Positions 21,621-32,272 of a stretch of 64,000 nucleotides of DNA are shown piece by piece. Position 1 is the first letter of the stretch. Each line of letters starts with the position of its first letter. Origin of the DNA: Symbiodinium natans (Eukaryota; Sar; Dinophyceae; Suessiales; Symbiodiniaceae); assembly GCA_905221605.1 (NCBI GenBank), contig CAJNDS010002701.1, forward strand, positions 903,489 to 967,488, written 5' to 3'. A program made the position numbers and the translations under genes. The notes below the pieces were generated by a model, which made no database searches, was not told where the DNA came from, and was given only the letters and a program-made list of their open reading frames with translations.

Positions 21621-22049
21621 ATACTGAGTTCTCTACTGCATGGGCCCTTCTATATTGGGGTTCCCTATTCTTAGTTGAAGCATTGTCCGGATAGGCTTTC
21701 ACGAGGGTGTTCTACGGATATCTGAAGCTCTGGATCGATTTCAGACATGCCCAGGCTAGACGCCTTTGCAAAGGAAGTCCGCACCGCGCATGCAGCAATA
21801 TAAGAACCCGACAGAGACTTCTTAGACTTACTAACCCAAAACCCAAACCCTAAACCCTAACTAGGGCATTGGCGGGAAGTGCAGTTCTATAGCGGCCTAA
21901 GCATTTAGGTCTCCGTGCCTCTCTTGTCACGGAGACTTCCCGAAATGCCGGAGCCCTGCTGTCGCCGCACCTTTCGCCAGCTCGAAGGAGGGATTCAGGG
22001 TTTGGGCTTTAGGGTTGAACCCGGCTTTCAATCCCAAATCCTTGTGTGT

Positions 22050-22260
22050 GTATGGGGGTTGCGTGTATGTGTGTCTGTGTGGGGTATGTCTGTGAGTGTG
22101 TCCATGTATCCGTGTGTCCATGTGTTTGTGTGTCCGTGTGCTTGTGTGCATGTGTGTATGTATGATGTGTGCGCCTGTGTGCCAGTGTGCCTCTGTGCCT
22201 GAGTGCTGTGCCCCTTTGCCTGTGTGCCTCTGTGCCTGTGCCTGTGTCTGAGTCTGCTCG
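22050..22260. repeat. TG-rich minisatellite
   Basis: Irregular repeats around TGTGTGTCCATG and TGTGCCTGTGTGCC over about 210 bases. Frames on both strands are open only because of the composition. Confidence 0.85.
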
Positions 22261-22376
22261 ACTTGGGGTTGAACAGACAAAGCTGCATGGGTGACATCTC
22301 AGAATTCAGTTGCGCCCCTGGAACCAAGAACCCTCCAAGGACAGCTTTGCAAACTGCAACCAGAGCACATGGTCAC

Positions 22377-22442
22377 CCAAGCCATCTGCCCCATAGCCAG
22401 GGCCAGGCAGGCCAGCAGGAGCCGGCCCAGTGAACGTGCCAT
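22377..22442 (-). CDS. Possible signal-peptide exon
   Basis: An ATG at 22442 opens MARSLGRLLLACLALAMGQM, a classic secretion-signal pattern (basic start, hydrophobic core), and reaches a donor TGG|GTGACC after 22 codons. A telomere-free patch (22270-22900) surrounds it. The following exon is not identified. Confidence 0.35.
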
Positions 22443-24300
22443 GCTGGGAAGAGCGCGGGCGACCTGGTGATCTATGTATGCCTGCAAGGATGTGGGCCTT
22501 GAAAGCTGTTGGGAAGTTTCCTGGCGCAGGAGACATCCGAAACCCGGTCCTGGCAAGGCGCTGACACGTGTTGACAATAAACAGTGACAGAGTTACTGAG
22601 CCAGGTGGCGGAACAGATGTGGCAACACGGTCATCAATTTCAACTGTACTGGGCAGGCCACAGTCGATGGCCTCGACCCTGAACCCACGCACACAACCAC
22701 ACCGGAACCTCGTCTTCTAGGGCTCTTAAGGGAGGGTGGCATACCCCCCTTGAACGCCCCCTCCCTTAAGGACCCCATAATCGTCACAAAACCCTAGTCC
22801 TGAATTTTCTCTACATATGAGATGTACAGCTTCCAGGGCTCGGAAGTAAAGCTGCTGGATGGAAAGAGCTCGGTCTAGAAGTGAGCGGCTTGAGCCCTTT
22901 CGGACATTTTTCTTCTCCCTGCGTTGCTGAGAACATCTCGCTCATGCCGCGAGACTCTCATCGGGGATTAGGGTTTAGGGTTGAGGGTTTAGGGTTATTT
23001 TTTCTAGCAAATACTATATGATTACATTTAGTGAGCAGGGGGAAAGGATTCTGAGACTGTTGGGGTCAAAGTCCCTGCTGGGTACCATGTCAGCACTTCA
23101 CATGTATGATCTGCAGCTGCGCACTGCTCTCGCTTCCCGGTGACTGTGGACAATGCTGCTACCAGTAAGCTTACCAGTAAGCTTCAGCCCTAAACCCTAA
23201 ACCCTAAACCCTAAACCCTAAACCCTAAACCCTAAACCCGTAACCTAAACTCTAAGCCCATATTGCAGATGGTTCTGCTCTGCGGAGCGCTCGCCGACGC
23301 CCATCTCACGGAAACGGCATCGGCGGCGCGAAAACTGAAGCCCTGCGCAGCATCAGCTCTTAGGGTTTAAGGTTCAGGGTTCAGGGTTTAAGGTTCAGGG
23401 TTCAGGGTTTAAGGTTTAGGGTTCAGGGTTTAAGGTTTTAGGTTTCAGGGTTCCCTTATTTTTCGAAGGAGGTTAGGGAGCATATTAAGGGCCCACGTAG
23501 CTGCCCCTCAAGGTAGGGTTGAAGGGTTCTATGATCTGTGTCTACGACTTAGGGGGTATATTGTAGACCTTACGTAAACCCTAAACCCGAAACCCTCAAC
23601 CCTATGCTCCCTGAAGCTTTTGGCTAGATGCGGCTAGATTGTCTTCGAAGATGGGCGGGCTCAGGATGTGAAAGCCGGAGTTTAGATCCAACTCAACCCA
23701 AGAGCCTACATGCCAGGTTTAGGGTTAAGGGGGTAAGGGCTTAAGGCTTAAGATCTAGGGCTCTGAACCCCCAGATCCTTGACAACGAGGCCACACCTAC
23801 CGCGCCTCGTGGATTTCTGCACGTCATGTGGGCGTCTTCTTGGTGTCGTCCACAACGGAGCTGAACATCATGGGGTACCTTTGGGCGCAGCTTCTTGGGG
23901 GGCACTGTTGATTGTGTGTAGCATATATGTACACACACCCGTGAATTCCAGCCCCTTCACTACGAAGAATTCCCCATGTTTAAAGGTATGTCACGTATGG
24001 TTTGGGGTTGAGGTTTCGGTCTTGAAGGGGGTCATGGTTGAGAAAGGTGATGGGGTCCCTCAGGATGGCAATTCGAGCTGCAAGGTCGGTCATGGGAGGA
24101 GGCAGGGTTTGCTTAGGGTTTAGGGGTTCAGGGTTTACGTGTAGGCGGAACTTTCCCACCAGACTTTCGGGCGTTTTTTTTTTGGTCTTGGGGGGGGGGG
24201 GGGGGTTAGGGTTTAGGAGACATGCTGAGACCCCCTGCGGAAGCCGCTCGCCCTGCCTGCGTGTTGCTTGCTTGGACGCGCAGGGATTGAGGGGTTACCC
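22443..24300. other. Mixed patches, no firm gene
   Basis: Telomeric tracts at 22965-22995, 23187-23240, 23357-23450 (TTCAGGG variants), 24110-24140 and 24205-24215. An inverted repeat around 22715-22775 (CTCTTAAGGGAGG / CCTCCCTTAAGGAC) is a small palindrome. Frames at 23270-23350 are open on both strands and cannot be assigned. Confidence 0.45.
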
Positions 24301-24340
24301 TAAACCCTAAACCCTAAACCCTAAACCCTAAACCCTAAAC

Positions 24341-24405
24341 CCTGGAGGATCTCCTGGGCCGAGTGCCTCTCCTTCCCCTCCAAGACAGAGTCCCCGGTTG
24401 CGATT
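24341..24405 (-). CDS. Exon ending on GTTTAGGG
   Basis: One nt, 21 codons and 1 nt (IATGDSVLEGKERHSAQEIL plus Q), acceptor CAACAACAAG, then CAGG|GTTTAGGG. The coding frame abuts a perfect six-unit telomeric tract (24298-24340). Function unknown. Confidence 0.5.
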
Positions 24406-24725
24406 CTTGTTGTTGGGAGGTGGAGGGAGGGAAGGGCTAAATTCGGGAAGGGGTTGCCCGCGCAGTATATAGTCAAGGGAGTGCCTGACCCTAAGCCTAT
24501 ATGTGTGTCTGCTTGTATGGAAGGTTGAGGGAAAAATCTCCGTTAAGCCCCGACTTGATTGGTCATAGTGCCGACTCAAACGGGGCTATTCGCCTCGCAA
24601 TGACGCTGGTACAGGAGTCCCTAAATCTCCCCTGATCTTACACGCTTACACGCTATATTACCAAAAGCTATCCGGTTCTAGTCCCTCGAGCCATAGCACG
24701 CACGCATATGACAAAAAGAAGCCCA

Positions 24726-24832
24726 CATGTGGGGGGTTTACGAAAATGAGGGACTCTCCATATAGACCCCCAAATAGTAGGATCCCTGATTATCAGGACC
24801 CACTAAGGTACCCTGAATATCGCAAACCCACA
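24726..24832. repeat. Family B element
   Basis: GTGGGGGGTTTACGAAAATG on the left and CTGAATATCGCAAACCC on the right, about 105 bp. The internal words 'AGTAGGATCCCTGATTATCAGGACCC' resemble the intron copy at 53087. In the plus direction it starts with GT. Confidence 0.8.
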
Positions 24833-25829
24833 CATCCATTCCGACCTCTCTTCCCCCCCCCCCCCCCCTATTGAAGCTCACAGCTCCATGTACCGCTGCC
24901 CCAAAGGGCCTGGTGAGTGGTGGCTTCATTACCCGAAACCCTAAACCCGAAACCCCAAACCCCTATAAACCCTAAACCTGCCATGAAGATAGCTGCAACT
25001 CTTCTACAGGTTCTGACTGCGAACCACGCTACTTCGTGCAGCCATGGTTCTTTTCTTGTTTTCCGGCTTTAAGCAAACCCTAAACCCTAAACCCTAAACC
25101 CCAAACCCTAAACCCTAAACCCTAAACCCGAAACCCTAAACCCTAAACCGCCCAAAAGGGCTCTGGGTGTGTGACCCTTACCAAAAGAGCTGGCAACCCG
25201 AAGTCTTGAACACCTTTGTCTGCCGTGAAAAGCAACCGTGTGGGTTTAGGGTTTAGGGTTTGGGGTTTGGGGTTTAGGGTTTAGGGTTTAGGGTTTAGGG
25301 TTCAGGGTTTAGGGTTTAGGGGATGCTGGGCCGAAAAGCCCGAACATTGGTGCTGGGGTCCAGGCATCTTCTTCTCGAGCTCCTGATAGATGGGCCTGGC
25401 AGCGCCCATAAAAGACTAATACTCGGACATCAGAAAGCTGCTTGTGGGGTTTGGGGTTTGGGGTTTAGGGTTTAGGGTTTTCTGCTTAGGGATTGATTTA
25501 CGGTTTAGGGATTGGGGTTCAGGGACCAGAGGCTGATCTAAGCTGTGCTCATCGAAGGTATGCGAGGACATGAACCACGGCATGGTCATGATATGTGGAA
25601 ACATGGCTCAACTAGGGTTTAGGGTTTAGGGTTGAGAGATACCTCCTGTACTGTAAGGTGCAGAGTTCTGTGGAAAAGTCGTTTGCAGGACCCCCTGTGG
25701 GCATGTCTTCTTGCAGTCTACCAGCTGCTGTGTGCATCGGTACCACAGATGCAGCTGCTACAGCCCGATTGTATGACATTTTAAGGGTGCACCGAGAAAC
25801 CCCTCCCAGAAACATTCAGACTCGCGCAC

Positions 25830-25835
<6 letters not shown>

Positions 25836-25889
<54 letters not shown>

Positions 25890-25935
25890 GCGCGCGCGCG
25901 CGCGCCCACACACACACACACACTCACACACACCC
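25836..25935. repeat. (CA)n(GA)n(CG)n(CA)n microsatellite
   Basis: Consecutive runs of CA, GA, CG and CA dinucleotides over 100 bases, ending in CCCTAAA units. Non-coding. Confidence 0.95.
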
Positions 25936-25976
25936 TAAACCCTAAACCCAGAGGGCTCGGGCACCAGTATACTTAC

Positions 25977-26015
25977 ATCCTGTTCTCGGATGCCTTTCCT
26001 TCGAAGTGCAAGTAC
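25977..26015 (-). CDS. Micro-exon, 13 codons
   Basis: VLALRRKGIREQD between acceptor TTTAGGGCGCAG and donor GAT|GTAAGTATAC, the most consensus-like donor in the window. Both junctions are phase 0, matching the phase-0 end of the exon at 26252-26321. The intron between them is about 236 nt and T/A/G-rich. Confidence 0.45.
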
Positions 26016-26251
26016 CTGCGCCCTAAACTGCCCCCCATGTTGGCTCGGTAAAGTAGTAGGAACCCCCCCCCACAAAAGTAACCCCCCAATGAATAGAAGG
26101 CTCTGAAGAAACAAACAGTGCGACACAAAAAACGGCATACAACACGAAACAACAACCAAAGAAGGGGGTACAATGCAAAACAACCAAAAAAAAGGTACAA
26201 TACGAACCAAAAAAAAAAGGGGTACCCTCTTTGGGCCTTCCCCATACATAC

Positions 26252-26321
26252 CCGTCGCCTCATCGAAGCACGCCGCTGGGCGTCGCCCGTGGTCCACTGC
26301 ACGATGTCAATGTAGTCGTAC
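26252..26321 (-). CDS. Internal exon with strong donor
   Basis: One nt plus 23 codons (YDYIDIVQWTTGDAQRRASM then three Arg), acceptor CATGAAAG, donor CGG|GTATGT. A telomeric block (26336-26366) lies on the acceptor side. It joins the micro-exon 25977-26015 in phase. Function unknown. Confidence 0.5.
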
Positions 26322-26369
26322 CTTTCATGTCGGCAGTTTAGGGTTTAGGGTTTAGGGTTTAGGTCTTAG

Positions 26370-28020
26370 GGTTAGGCAGGGTCTTTTGGCTGTCCCATTT
26401 CAAGCAGCCCCTTCTCAATGTGAACTCTGCTACAGATCGGAACGGGCTTAGGGCTTACAAGGGTTGAGTATTCAGGGTAAGTTTAGCCGCTTTGCCCATT
26501 TGCAATAGCTGGACTGGAGGCCGAATGCTGCTCGACCACCGCACCTCGCACCCATGATCTTGGCCATGTATGATCTCCACCTCACTCTCCTCCCTATGAA
26601 GAACCGGCACCGGCACCACAAGACCATTCAGTCCTCGCAGCTGCTCCCCTAGGGGAGTTTAACATACCCAAGAATCCTCAAAACTCAAACTGACCAAGGT
26701 CACGTTCGGTTCTCGTAGCCCTCCGCGCCTTTGTGCAGGTGAAGCCAGAAAAACTCCGCACCCCACCCTCCCTGCACCTGATGCCCCAAGCCCCTTAGAC
26801 ACCCCCTGCAAGTGGTCTTAAATACGATCCTCCCACACACACAACCAGAGATAGTAATAGTACCAGGATTATCCCATTTGAGGTGACAAATCCAAAAATA
26901 GGGGTGCCTTTGTATATACCCCAACATAAGATGAATCCGATCGGGATCTTAAGCATAGGAATCCCCAAACGCAGTTCAGAGGTTCTCTCGCGACAGCTGG
27001 GTTTCCGGCGCGGATCGGCCCGAAGAAACCTCAGAGGCTTTAGGGTTGGTTCCGTCCGGCTGCACACCGACCAAGGCCCTTTTTGCTTTTTGGCAGATAC
27101 AAGGCTTACAATTCCTACAGGCTTATGGGCCCTTTAGGCTTCAGGGTTTTTTTCTGCTTTTGTAGATAAAGATTACAACGACTGCAGGCGTATGGGCTCA
27201 TGAGGCTTTGGGGTTCAGAGGCTCTGGCAAGACAATGCTCAGGAAGATCAAAGCATGCCCTGCAGGGTGTGTCAGTTTATTGGGTTCTCCAAGTGGGGTT
27301 CTGGACTTCTCAGAAATGGTGTTGAGACCCTTTGGTTCACAAGCTTTTTGGGTTTTCAAAGTGGTCTTGAGACACTCTTTTTTGGTTCAATTTTAAAGCT
27401 CTTATAAGGGAGGCGGGGTTCAAGAGGGGTATGTAACCCAAGGGTCCCCAATACTCCCCATTACTCCCTAAGCTTCCCTAAGGTACCCTATAATCAGTGA
27501 AACCTCAAACTCTAAGTTTGGCGCCATGGGCCCTTGGTATGGTCCCTTACCCTTGTTTACAGGGATCCAGAGTATGGACCCTTACAATATACAGCGTACA
27601 TAAGGGTTATGTAACAAGGGACCCAAATTAAGAGCCCATACCTGGAACCCTAGAGAAACATCGAGGTTGCAGGTTTTCATCCGGCCGCTTCGCGGCGGTG
27701 CTGCTGCTTCTTGCTGCTGCTTCATCTCCACTGAACTCGTTCACTCCCTCCGCCTTGTTGGCCTCAGCTCAATGTTGATACCCGGTAGCACGCATAGGGT
27801 GTCAACATCCCGAAAAAAACAAACCCTAAACTAAACCCTAAGCCCTAAAAAGCACAGAAATCCTAACGCAAGGTTCAGGGTTGGGGGTCTCGAACTTGGG
27901 GTCTTCAGGATGTGGGAATGGGATTTCAGTAGAGACCCTAAACCCTAAACCCTACTAAACCCTCGGAGGACCACTGTTTCTCCTTGCAGCCCAAGGAGCG
28001 GAGCAGCAAACGAATCCTGA
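26370..28020. other. Mostly unassigned, few telomeric units
   Basis: This 1.6-kb stretch has few telomeric units. A minus-strand frame at about 26935-27060 is possibly an exon (RRKPSCRERTSELRLGIPML), and 26870-26930 resembles part of a family B element. The rest, including 27140-27660, shows nothing I can support. Confidence 0.4.
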
Positions 28021-29776
28021 CTACTTCATGTCGAAGCCGAACTGGTTGCTCCAGTCCTCGATCGGGCTGAGGACAATCTTCCCCGGGGCCTTGAGGACAT
28101 TTTCGTAGTAGAACTTGGCCGGCTTGGTTTCGTTCTTGCCCTTCTTCAGGCAGAGGATCACGGGATTCATGTCCCCAAAGTTAAGCATCGGCTTCGCCCC
28201 AGCTCCCTCAAACTCCTCCTTCTTCTGGTCGAAGACTTCTGGGCCACCACACTGCCTAGGATGGCCCATATAAGCCCTCTGAAAAATATTCCTAAACATA
28301 GTCCTCTTAAGCCCAAGAAGGGAACATACAAAATGCCCCAAGGGCCTACCGAGCTGCAAACCGGTGATCTGCCCACCGCCAAGCAGAAGTTGGAAGGTGA
28401 ACTCCCTCCCCCCAAGGTTGGCAAAGGACCCAAGAACACAAATCCAGCGGTCCTCTGACGTTGCTGAGTTCATAAGCCCACAACAAAAAGGGCTACACTC
28501 TCAGTTCTATAGGAGAGTATAGAGTACCCCGAAAAAGTGTCAAGTGTGCCCACTCAGCTACTGAGTCCTTGAAGACGCCCTCCCTCTTTAAGGTGATAGG
28601 CCCGAAGCTTTTGAAGCTTTCGAAGCTCCCCGGCCAGTAGGGCAACAGGAAGTCGCTGATCTCACCCTCCAGCGGGTCCTTGTGGTCGAAGACCCTAGTC
28701 AGCTTCTCTTTTGCCTCGTCTACCAACATCTGCCACACGCCGAGCGTGTCCAGCGACACCTGAGCCGGTGTGCCGATGGCCACCAGGGCCTCAGGCGTGT
28801 CGCAACTGCTTGGGTCGATGTGTTCCGAGGTCGGCTCCATTGGAACCCATCCCACACCAGGTACCAGCACCGTGACGAACGTGTGGGCGTTGGTAAGATT
28901 GTAGCGGGCATCGATGCCATTCTCTTGAAGAATGGCGGCCATCATCCGGGAGCGCTGGATGCAGTGGGCGAACCCGCTATCCACAATGGAGCCGTAGGTT
29001 AACCGCGCACAACAAGCAGGAGAGCAGTCGTAGCGAAAGTTGGCGTTGATGTGGGCCCAAACCCTCTTGCAGAACATGATGATGTTCTCTTCATCCTTCT
29101 TCCATGTCATGTCGCCCTTGGACACGAAGCTCTTCCACGAGGGGTCGCTCAACCCATCCAATAATTCCGGCTTTTGCTTCTCGGTCAGTGGCTCCAGGTC
29201 CTTCTCAACGTGGTACTTGCCGGCATTCCCTTCGTTGTAAAGCTCGATCTTACGGTGCAAGTGCACCCATTTCTGCTCGAGGATGATGGTGCCCGGTCCC
29301 TTGGCGCGCGTGACAAGCACTTTGTTGTGCGCTGCCGGTGTACAGCCTGTCTCATCCTCCAACTCAACCTGCTCCAACTCCACCCGCTTGCCGTCCTGCA
29401 TCAGGTAGAACTCGAAAACTTCGTGTGTTTGGTGCGGCGCGTTGCATCTCGTCCAGCCGGCGAGGTACTCATCACCCTCACCGATCTCAGCATGCCACTT
29501 GCAGTGCCCGCTGGCGATGGCGTTGGTGTCGAAGTACAACCCAACCTTCATCTTTGTGGGCTCTTCCGCTGGCTTTTTGGTTGTCCCGCCAGAGGGGTCC
29601 AACCCATAGATCTGTCCGTTGGCGAGGATCCACGTCAGCTTCGTCACGGATGTGTCCCATAGGGTTTTGCGCGTGATGTTGTAATGGATGTGCTTGCCAG
29701 CACCAGCCGCGCTGGTGGCACCCGCGACGGATGCAACAGCACCGCTGGCCATGAAGTACTCCATGGTGTTGATCAT
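28021..29776 (-). CDS. Transglutaminase-like cysteine protease-fold protein
   Basis: Three exons: 29776-28528, 28463-28350 and 28238-28021 (stop), about 526 residues with no frame break. Intron 1 is CGGG|GTACTC to AACTCAG; intron 2 is CTCG|GTAGGCCC to GGCCCAG and is a repeated element. The core matches the transglutaminase-like fold: FAHCIQRSRMMAAILQENGI (Cys near residue 272), NAHTFVTVLVPGVGW (His near 298), then PMEPTS, where family members usually have Asp (Glu near 314). Such proteins cleave or cross-link peptide or amide bonds; the substrate here is unknown. No signal peptide. The first in-frame ATG (29776) is used, but the frame stays open 5' without an ATG for at least six codons, so a further upstream exon is possible. 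Telomeric units lie just upstream (29830-29865). Confidence 0.75.
28239..28349 (-). repeat. Family A introner = intron 2 of the gene
   Basis: This 111-nt intron starts GTAGGCCCTTGG and ends GTGGTGGCCCAG in sense. Its whole length resembles the unlinked segment 20153-20258, also GT...AG and of almost the same size (106 nt). The similarity does not extend into the flanking exons. Removal joins CTC G|AA GTC in frame. Matching intron boundaries and repeat boundaries define an introner. Confidence 0.8.
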
Positions 29777-30054
29777 GTCCTGCTGGAAGCGCACTTTCTT
29801 GTGACATGCTGTGCTTTTGTTGTCTCCCTCAACCCTAAACCCTAAACCCTAAACCCTAAAACCTAAAACCTGGCGGGTCCACAACAGACCCGCGCAAAAC
29901 TGTGGCCCCACCAGCAAACCTGAGATGCAGGACTTAGGTCACAGCCTTTAGTGTTGAGAAATGACGCCTTTCTGCTCGCCAGTGCGCCTAAAAGCAAGAT
30001 TTTCCAGCCAATTCTGCTCAGAAGGTTTAACCTTCTCTTCACGGATTAGACGAT

Positions 30055-30371
30055 GTAGATCATGGACGTCATCATGCTTGGGCCAAGGATGCTCTCTTCT
30101 CATCAGAGCAGAATGGACCATGGATGTCATCATGCTTGGGCCCTGGATGCTCTCTTCCCAGGACGGAGTAGACCATGGACGTCATCATGGTTGGGCCATG
30201 GCAGTGCAGAAAGCATGTAGACCATGGACGTCATCATGCTTGGGCCATGGATGCTCTCTTCTCATCAGAACAGAGTAGACCATGGACGTCATCATGCTTG
30301 GGCCATGGATGCTCTCTTCCCAGAACGGATTAGGCTATGGACGTCATCATGCATGGATGCTCTCTTCTAAC
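30055..30371 (+). repeat. Tandem repeat, about 6 units of 47-60 bp
   Basis: Units share AGACCATGGACGTCATCATG then CTTGGGCCATGGATGCTCTC plus a variable end (TTCTCATCAGAACAGAGT or TTCCCAGAACGGAT). Lengths vary by internal deletions. Each unit contains GACGTCATC and CCATGG. Frames through it are repetitive and it is not a gene. It lies upstream of the transglutaminase-like gene and downstream of the EF-hand gene. Confidence 0.9.
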
Positions 30372-31503
30372 TATGGTGAAGCAAACATGTTATTTAGACC
30401 CAGGGCTGGGCAGAAGCGGATGCAAGCAAGACAGGGCTTAGTTTAGGACACGTCGAAAGTGCGAAGTAGTGCAAAAAAAACCCACAAATACCAGTGTAGT
30501 CTACGGATGCCAAAAAAATTGCAGGATAATGTTAGATAACAATTGCGAGGATGAGGTGATGGGCGAAACCCAGGAAACATCGGTATTTACCGGGGATTCT
30601 GAGGGCAACAGAGCTAAACTGCCGGAAAAGCGTGGGTCTGTTATGGCCCCGCCTAGACCTAAAACCCTAAACCCTAAACCCTAAACCCTAGACCTTGATA
30701 CTGCTTCTGGCCGCGACGTCCGAGAGGGCCTCTTGGGCTTTCGGCTTTCAGCTCTCCCACCCCTTTGCTTACTCCTCTTGGGGCTTAGAGGGTTTAGGGT
30801 TTAGGGTTTAGGGTTTCGGGGTTTAAGGGTTTAGGGGTTTAGGGTTTAGGGGTTTTGGGGTTTAGGGCTTTCGGGGCCTGCTTGTTTGGGGGCTGCGCCA
30901 CTCTCCAGCCCTTGTCAGGAGATTCTCAACTTGAGGGGCCGGGTACTCTAGAATCCACCGTGTCAGGGATAAAAAATAGGGGCCTTCATATTGTACAAGG
31001 GACTATGGAAGAGTCTTCATATTCCGGCCCCTACATTCCGGGCTGTCTACTTTTACGGTGAGGGCTCATGGCCTCGGGATGTTCCGCCCGCCAGTCTTGC
31101 TACGGCTGAGGGCTGTCAAGTAGTCAGTCTAGGAGCTGCTCTCAAGTGGATTTGGCGCTTGTGCTTCAGGGCTTGGGGTTGTTTAATAGGGTACAAGATA
31201 ATGACTTCTGAACTTGCCTTGTTAAGGCTTGTCCTATGCTACGGCTTTTGGTTTCGGGCTCAAGGTTCAGCGGTCTGGTCTGTGGAATGCTGTTTTTATG
31301 GCTTGGGCGTTGTCACTCTCCACTTCTGCTATGTTGGAGGCTCTGCGGGCTATGGAATCGACACCCCCGCACGAGAGTTTAGAGCTGCTGATTTTGCCAA
31401 CTTCCGAGTCTTCCGAGATGTTTGGGGCTTACGCTCCTTTAGTTCGAGCCAGAAGAAAACAATCACACGTGAGGAAATGAGCAGCCATACATCAGTCAGC
31501 ATG
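30372..31503. other. Intergenic, telomeric tract and family-like patch
   Basis: Telomeric tracts at 30660-30692 and 30788-30870. The region 30960-31060 resembles a palindromic element (GATAAAAAATAGGGGCCTTC ... TACTTTTACGG). A 223-codon plus-strand frame overlaps the EF-hand gene and is not supported. Confidence 0.4.
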
Positions 31504-32220
31504 CTACCTGTCCTGCTTGGGAAACACCGCCCGCACATTCGGATGGAAAAGGTCGAACAAGGCACCCCACTGCCTTTCGTTCATCAATGTACACACGTTC
31601 TGCGAGTCAGCCTCCGTTGGCGGTGCGGCGTCGGCAGCAACCGTACCAGCTACCTTCGATAGAAGAGGCAACCCCGTGCTCTTGTGGATCATCTCCATCC
31701 ACTTGCGGTAGTCGGCCTGGCTGTTCAGGGCCCCGCCCATGGAGGGGTCAAGCAGCTTGCCAGCGATCCGGATGAATTCCTTCAGGTCAACCTTCCCATC
31801 GCTATTGCAGTCAGCTTCCTTCATGAAGGTTGCCATGTCTGCCGGGGGCTCAATCCCCGCGCTGCGCAACCCTTCTTCGATCTCCTTGTCGTCGAGGTAC
31901 CCAGAACGGTCCTTGTCGATGGTGCGGAATGCAGCCTCGATCTTGCCCAGCTGAGACTGCTCCTCCTCCCTGGACACGAGCTGCTGCTTCGTGTCCTTCT
32001 TGAGGTACTCATCGTTCTTCCTCTTGGCCTCGGCGATGGGATCGTAGCTTTTGAAGGCTGCTTCATCAACAGCCGGCGGAGGAGCAGATGCGGAGGACTG
32101 TGCCTCCTTCGGCGGAGGGGCAGATGCAGAGGACTGTGCGTCTTCCGGCGGAGGGGCAGATGCCGACGGCTGTGCGTCCTTCGCCTTGCTGCCCTTTCCT
32201 GTTGAGCCGCCACTCCCCAT
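31504..32220 (-). CDS. Two-EF-hand calcium-binding protein
   Basis: A single open exon of 238 residues. Met-Gly-Ser-Gly at the start is a candidate N-myristoylation site. Residues about 15-49 hold three near-identical units of the type AQSSASAPPP. Two canonical EF-hand loops follow: DKDRSGYLDDKE (102-113) and DCNSDGKVDLKE (137-148), both with acidic residues at positions 1 and 12 and Gly at 6, so both should bind Ca2+. The family is calmodulin-like, and a membrane-tethered calcium sensor is a reasonable inference. The C-terminal 70 residues are unassigned. Pyrimidine-rich sequence and CAG just upstream suggest a trans-splice acceptor. The stop TAG lies inside AG|GTAGCATG, which could instead be a donor extending the protein. 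Confidence 0.8.
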   Translation of the reverse strand: MGSGGSTGKGSKAKDAQPSASAPPPEDAQSSASAPPPKEAQSSASAPPPAVDEAAFKSYDPIAEAKRKNDEYLKKDTKQQLVSREEEQSQLGKIEAAFRTIDKDRSGYLDDKEIEEGLRSAGIEPPADMATFMKEADCNSDGKVDLKEFIRIAGKLLDPSMGGALNSQADYRKWMEMIHKSTGLPLLSKVAGTVAADAAPPTEADSQNVCTLMNERQWGALFDLFHPNVRAVFPKQDR

Positions 32221-32247
32221 TTTGGTCCTCGCCTTATGATTATTCTC

Positions 32248-32272
32248 CTGAGACGAGCAGAGAAAGCAACCG
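32248..32272 (-). promoter_or_regulatory. Candidate spliced-leader acceptor
   Basis: In sense, TTGCTTTCTCTGCTCGTCTC is followed by AG, 27 nt upstream of the EF-hand start codon. Dinoflagellate mRNAs receive a spliced leader at such sites; an ordinary cis acceptor is also possible. Confidence 0.4.

Noticed and set aside
21470-21702. 79-codon minus-strand ORF rich in Asn-Pro-Ile
   Set aside because: A translation of the TTTATAGGG repeat.
30991-31662. 223-codon plus-strand ORF
   Set aside because: It is antisense to the well-supported EF-hand gene over its last 160 bases and lacks any recognisable motif.
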